A DNA stretch of 64,000 bases from Chryseobacterium vrystaatense (lineage in GTDB: Bacteria; Bacteroidota; Bacteroidia; Flavobacteriales; Weeksellaceae): the NCBI RefSeq assembly GCF_000737765.1, contig NZ_JPRI01000004.1:124001-188000 (forward strand). The letters run 5' to 3'. The notes beneath the pieces were generated by a model, which was given only the letters and a program-made list of their open reading frames with translations, did no database searches and was not told the origin of the DNA. The translations under genes were made by a program, and so were the position numbers. Shown here one piece after another: positions 62,319 to 64,000 of this stretch (its first letter is position 1; the number at the start of each line of letters is the position of its first letter).

Positions 62319-62641
62319 AAGTTAGTATTCACAATAATAACCTGCGCTATCCGCCCGATCTGTAAGAGAAAATAAATCAGGATTTGTTTCTCAAAAAACT
62401 TTGCAGACCAGGCAGATAGCGCATCTTATATAAATATCAGAGATAACGATGCCGGTCTTCCCAAAAGGATGATATTTAACATATTTCCGATTTTAACAAG
62501 TATTATTTGATGCATAGCTAATATTAAAATGATAAATTTAGGTAATTAAACTCCATACGAAGCCGCTCATTTCAATAGAAACAGAAGAGGATTTCGGGAT
62601 TTTGATTCCATTCTTAAAGAAAGAATTTTTATCTAAATAAA
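62319..62641. other. intergenic region with a long hairpin
   Basis: Contains the hairpin at 62343-62423 (listed separately). Beyond it I see no gene, only AT-rich sequence up to the next ATG at 62642. Confidence 0.5.
62343..62423. repeat. 81-nt imperfect hairpin / REP-like element
   Basis: Outer arms TGCGCTATCCGCC (62343-62355) and GGCAGATAGCGCA (62411-62423) pair over 13 positions with one G-T; an inner GAGAAA...TTTCTC stem closes the middle. There is no T-run after it, so it is not a classical terminator. May be a REP/MITE-like element or a mRNA 3'-end structure. Confidence 0.6.
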
Positions 62642-64000
62642 ATGACACATAAACCGTTACACAATTTTCATATTCCAGTGATGGGTCTGGCGTATACCAT
62701 AGACAGCCCGATCCGCGTTGCCCAGTATGGAATTTCTTCCGTAATTTCCATTATCGATGATGAGATCCTGGAAAAAATGAAAGGCTTTTATAACAAGAAA
62801 TTTAATCTTGATTATTTAGGAATTTCAACAAAAACAGAAGATTACAGGGCCAAAAGAATTACCGCTTACCTGGACATGGTGGATGATATCGTGAATGAAA
62901 AATTTGAATCTTTCAAACAGGAAATCACCAAAAACAAGGAAGCTTTAAAAAACTTTATGGCCATACTGCCCAATACTTCTGATCTGAAAAGCGGACTTCA
63001 GAATCTGATCAGTCAAAAAGACAATCTGGGTTCAGGCATCAAAAATTTCATTGAATCCAATCTGAAACCCGGAAGTATCGACGTCAACATTATGACGAAA
63101 GTTGACAAAGACAACTACAAGAATGACGAGCAGCTTCCAGTGATGTTCAATGATGCCCATGCTTCGCTTCGTGGTTTTGCACAAAGTAAATTATCTTCTT
63201 CTATGGTCCTTTCTGCCGGGATGAACCCCCGTCTTTACAGCTATATTGAAGAATTTGATGATTTTTTTCCTGACCGGAACGGCATTCTGAAAAAGAAAAT
63301 TATTCTGAAAGTAAGTGATTTCCGTTCAGCAATGATCCAGGGAAATTTTCTGGCTAAAAAAGGATTATGGATTTCAGAATACAGAATAGAATCCGGACTG
63401 AACTGCGGAGGTCATGCATTTGCTACGGAAGGCATGCTGCTCGGACCTATCATGGAAGAGTTTAAACAGAAAAAGAATGATCTGATCCAGTCTGCCCACG
63501 CACTAATGATCACTGCACTGGAACAGAAAGGAAAACATACGGTCTCTGAACCTTTGCCTATGAAAATTACGGTTCAGGGGGGAGTAGGAACTTCGGAAGA
63601 ACATGAATTTCTGCTTGAAAACTATCTTGTAGACAGTGTAGGATGGGGATCACCATTCCTCTTGGTTCCTGAAGCTACTTCTGTAGATACAGAAACCAGA
63701 AATCTGCTTCTAAAATCAGGAGAAAAAGATTTTTATCTGAGTAACATGTCACCTTTGGGCGTTCCTTTCAACACCGTAAGAGGAACATCGAATGAATTAT
63801 TAAAAGAAAAGAAAGAAGCTGCCGGAAAATACGGAAGTTCGTGTCCTAAAAAACTGTTGGCCCTAAGCAAAGAGTTTTCACCTCAGGGAACCTGTACCGC
63901 TTCTAAGAAGTATCAGAACATTAAGTTAAAAGAACTTCAGGCTGATCAGGAACTAACAGCTGAAGAATTTGGACGGAGAAAAACTGAAATTACAGATAAA
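62642..64000 (+). CDS. large FMN TIM-barrel-like protein, 5' part (nitronate monooxygenase/FabK-like)
   Basis: The frame opens at the ATG at 62642 and is still open at the window end after 453 codons. Segments fit an FMN-binding TIM barrel: N-C-G-G-H-A-F-A-T-E-G (about 257-267), V-Q-G-G-V-G-T-S-E-E-H (about 310-320) and D-S-V-G-W-G-S-P-F-L-L-V-P (about 330-342), the usual phosphate-binding order for 2-nitropropane dioxygenase/FabK-type proteins. The N-terminal I-P-V-M-G-L-A-Y-T-I-D-S-P-I-R-V-A also fits the first barrel strand. There is an insertion of ~140 residues after the first strands and a C-terminal region past the barrel, so it is larger than the usual ~330-residue enzymes. Substrate unknown. 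Confidence 0.65.
   Translation, partial: MTHKPLHNFHIPVMGLAYTIDSPIRVAQYGISSVISIIDDEILEKMKGFYNKKFNLDYLGISTKTEDYRAKRITAYLDMVDDIVNEKFESFKQEITKNKEALKNFMAILPNTSDLKSGLQNLISQKDNLGSGIKNFIESNLKPGSIDVNIMTKVDKDNYKNDEQLPVMFNDAHASLRGFAQSKLSSSMVLSAGMNPRLYSYIEEFDDFFPDRNGILKKKIILKVSDFRSAMIQGNFLAKKGLWISEYRIESGLNCGGHAFATEGMLLGPIMEEFKQKKNDLIQSAHALMITALEQKGKHTVSEPLPMKITVQGGVGTSEEHEFLLENYLVDSVGWGSPFLLVPEATSVDTETRNLLLKSGEKDFYLSNMSPLGVPFNTVRGTSNELLKEKKEAAGKYGSSCPKKLLALSKEFSPQGTCTASKKYQNIKLKELQADQELTAEEFGRRKTEITDK

Overview
The window looks like chromosomal DNA of a Flavobacteriia member close to Chryseobacterium (Weeksellaceae). The reasons are an AT-rich sequence, weak Shine-Dalgarno signals with A-rich leaders, promoters of the Bacteroidota type (TAnnTTTG at -7), a CarboxypepD-type TonB receptor, several Crp/Fnr regulators, and a hydroxamate siderophore locus that fits the chryseochelin chemistry reported from Chryseobacterium. 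This placement rests on gene content and recalled family knowledge, not on a database search. I saw no rRNA, tRNA, CRISPR array, IS element or prophage.

Layout. 1-1.9 kb: edge of a PPC/DUF296 gene, a 3-hydroxyisobutyrate-dehydrogenase-type oxidoreductase and a chloramphenicol acetyltransferase. 2.1-7.1 kb: a tightly overlapping TerB-like / P-loop ATPase / DEAH helicase trio that matches the Shango anti-phage system. 7.2-20.5 kb: an accessory and housekeeping stretch with a Crp/Fnr regulator, an orphan LuxR-type HTH, an MBL hydrolase, a NUDIX-type repressor with a decayed catalytic box, three transporter/esterase units, a DsbA-like protein, a nucleosidase-GNAT-Crp operon, and an ECF sigma/membrane protein/esterase operon.

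20.6-35.6 kb: the main feature, an NRPS-independent siderophore locus. A divergent Fe(II)/2-oxoglutarate lysine hydroxylase faces an operon encoding a PLP decarboxylase, an IucA/IucC synthetase fused to a GNAT acyltransferase, an N-hydroxylase, a second IucA/IucC synthetase, a MATE exporter, an acyl carrier protein, an AMP-ligase, a TonB receptor and a PepSY-TM protein. The genes account for making, exporting, importing and possibly reducing a citrate/(hydroxy)cadaverine hydroxamate siderophore. The carrier-protein/ligase pair suggests an unusual acyl donor.

35.7-42.2 kb: a MocR-type regulator diverges from a biotin operon bioF-bioD-bioB-bioA. That operon is headed by an unassigned ferritin-like diiron protein, the best candidate in the window for an undescribed enzyme, possibly in pimelate supply. 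A truncated HxlR fossil overlaps the end of bioA. 42.4-50 kb: GNAT, DUF421 protein, an MFS/AraC divergent pair, a VOC-MATE operon divergent from a PchR-like AraC gene, and another Crp/Fnr gene.

50.5-56.3 kb: an antiporter, an MFS-SIP unit, a Crp/Fnr gene and a second SIP-like flavoprotein. Three of the four promoters carry an FNR-like box at exactly the same distance from the -7 element, which suggests a small local regulon of the adjacent Crp/Fnr protein. 56.4-62.3 kb: a CzcA-type heavy-metal RND pump fused in frame to a TolC-like domain, followed by its adaptor. 62.6-64 kb: start of a large protein resembling an FMN TIM-barrel, cut by the window edge.
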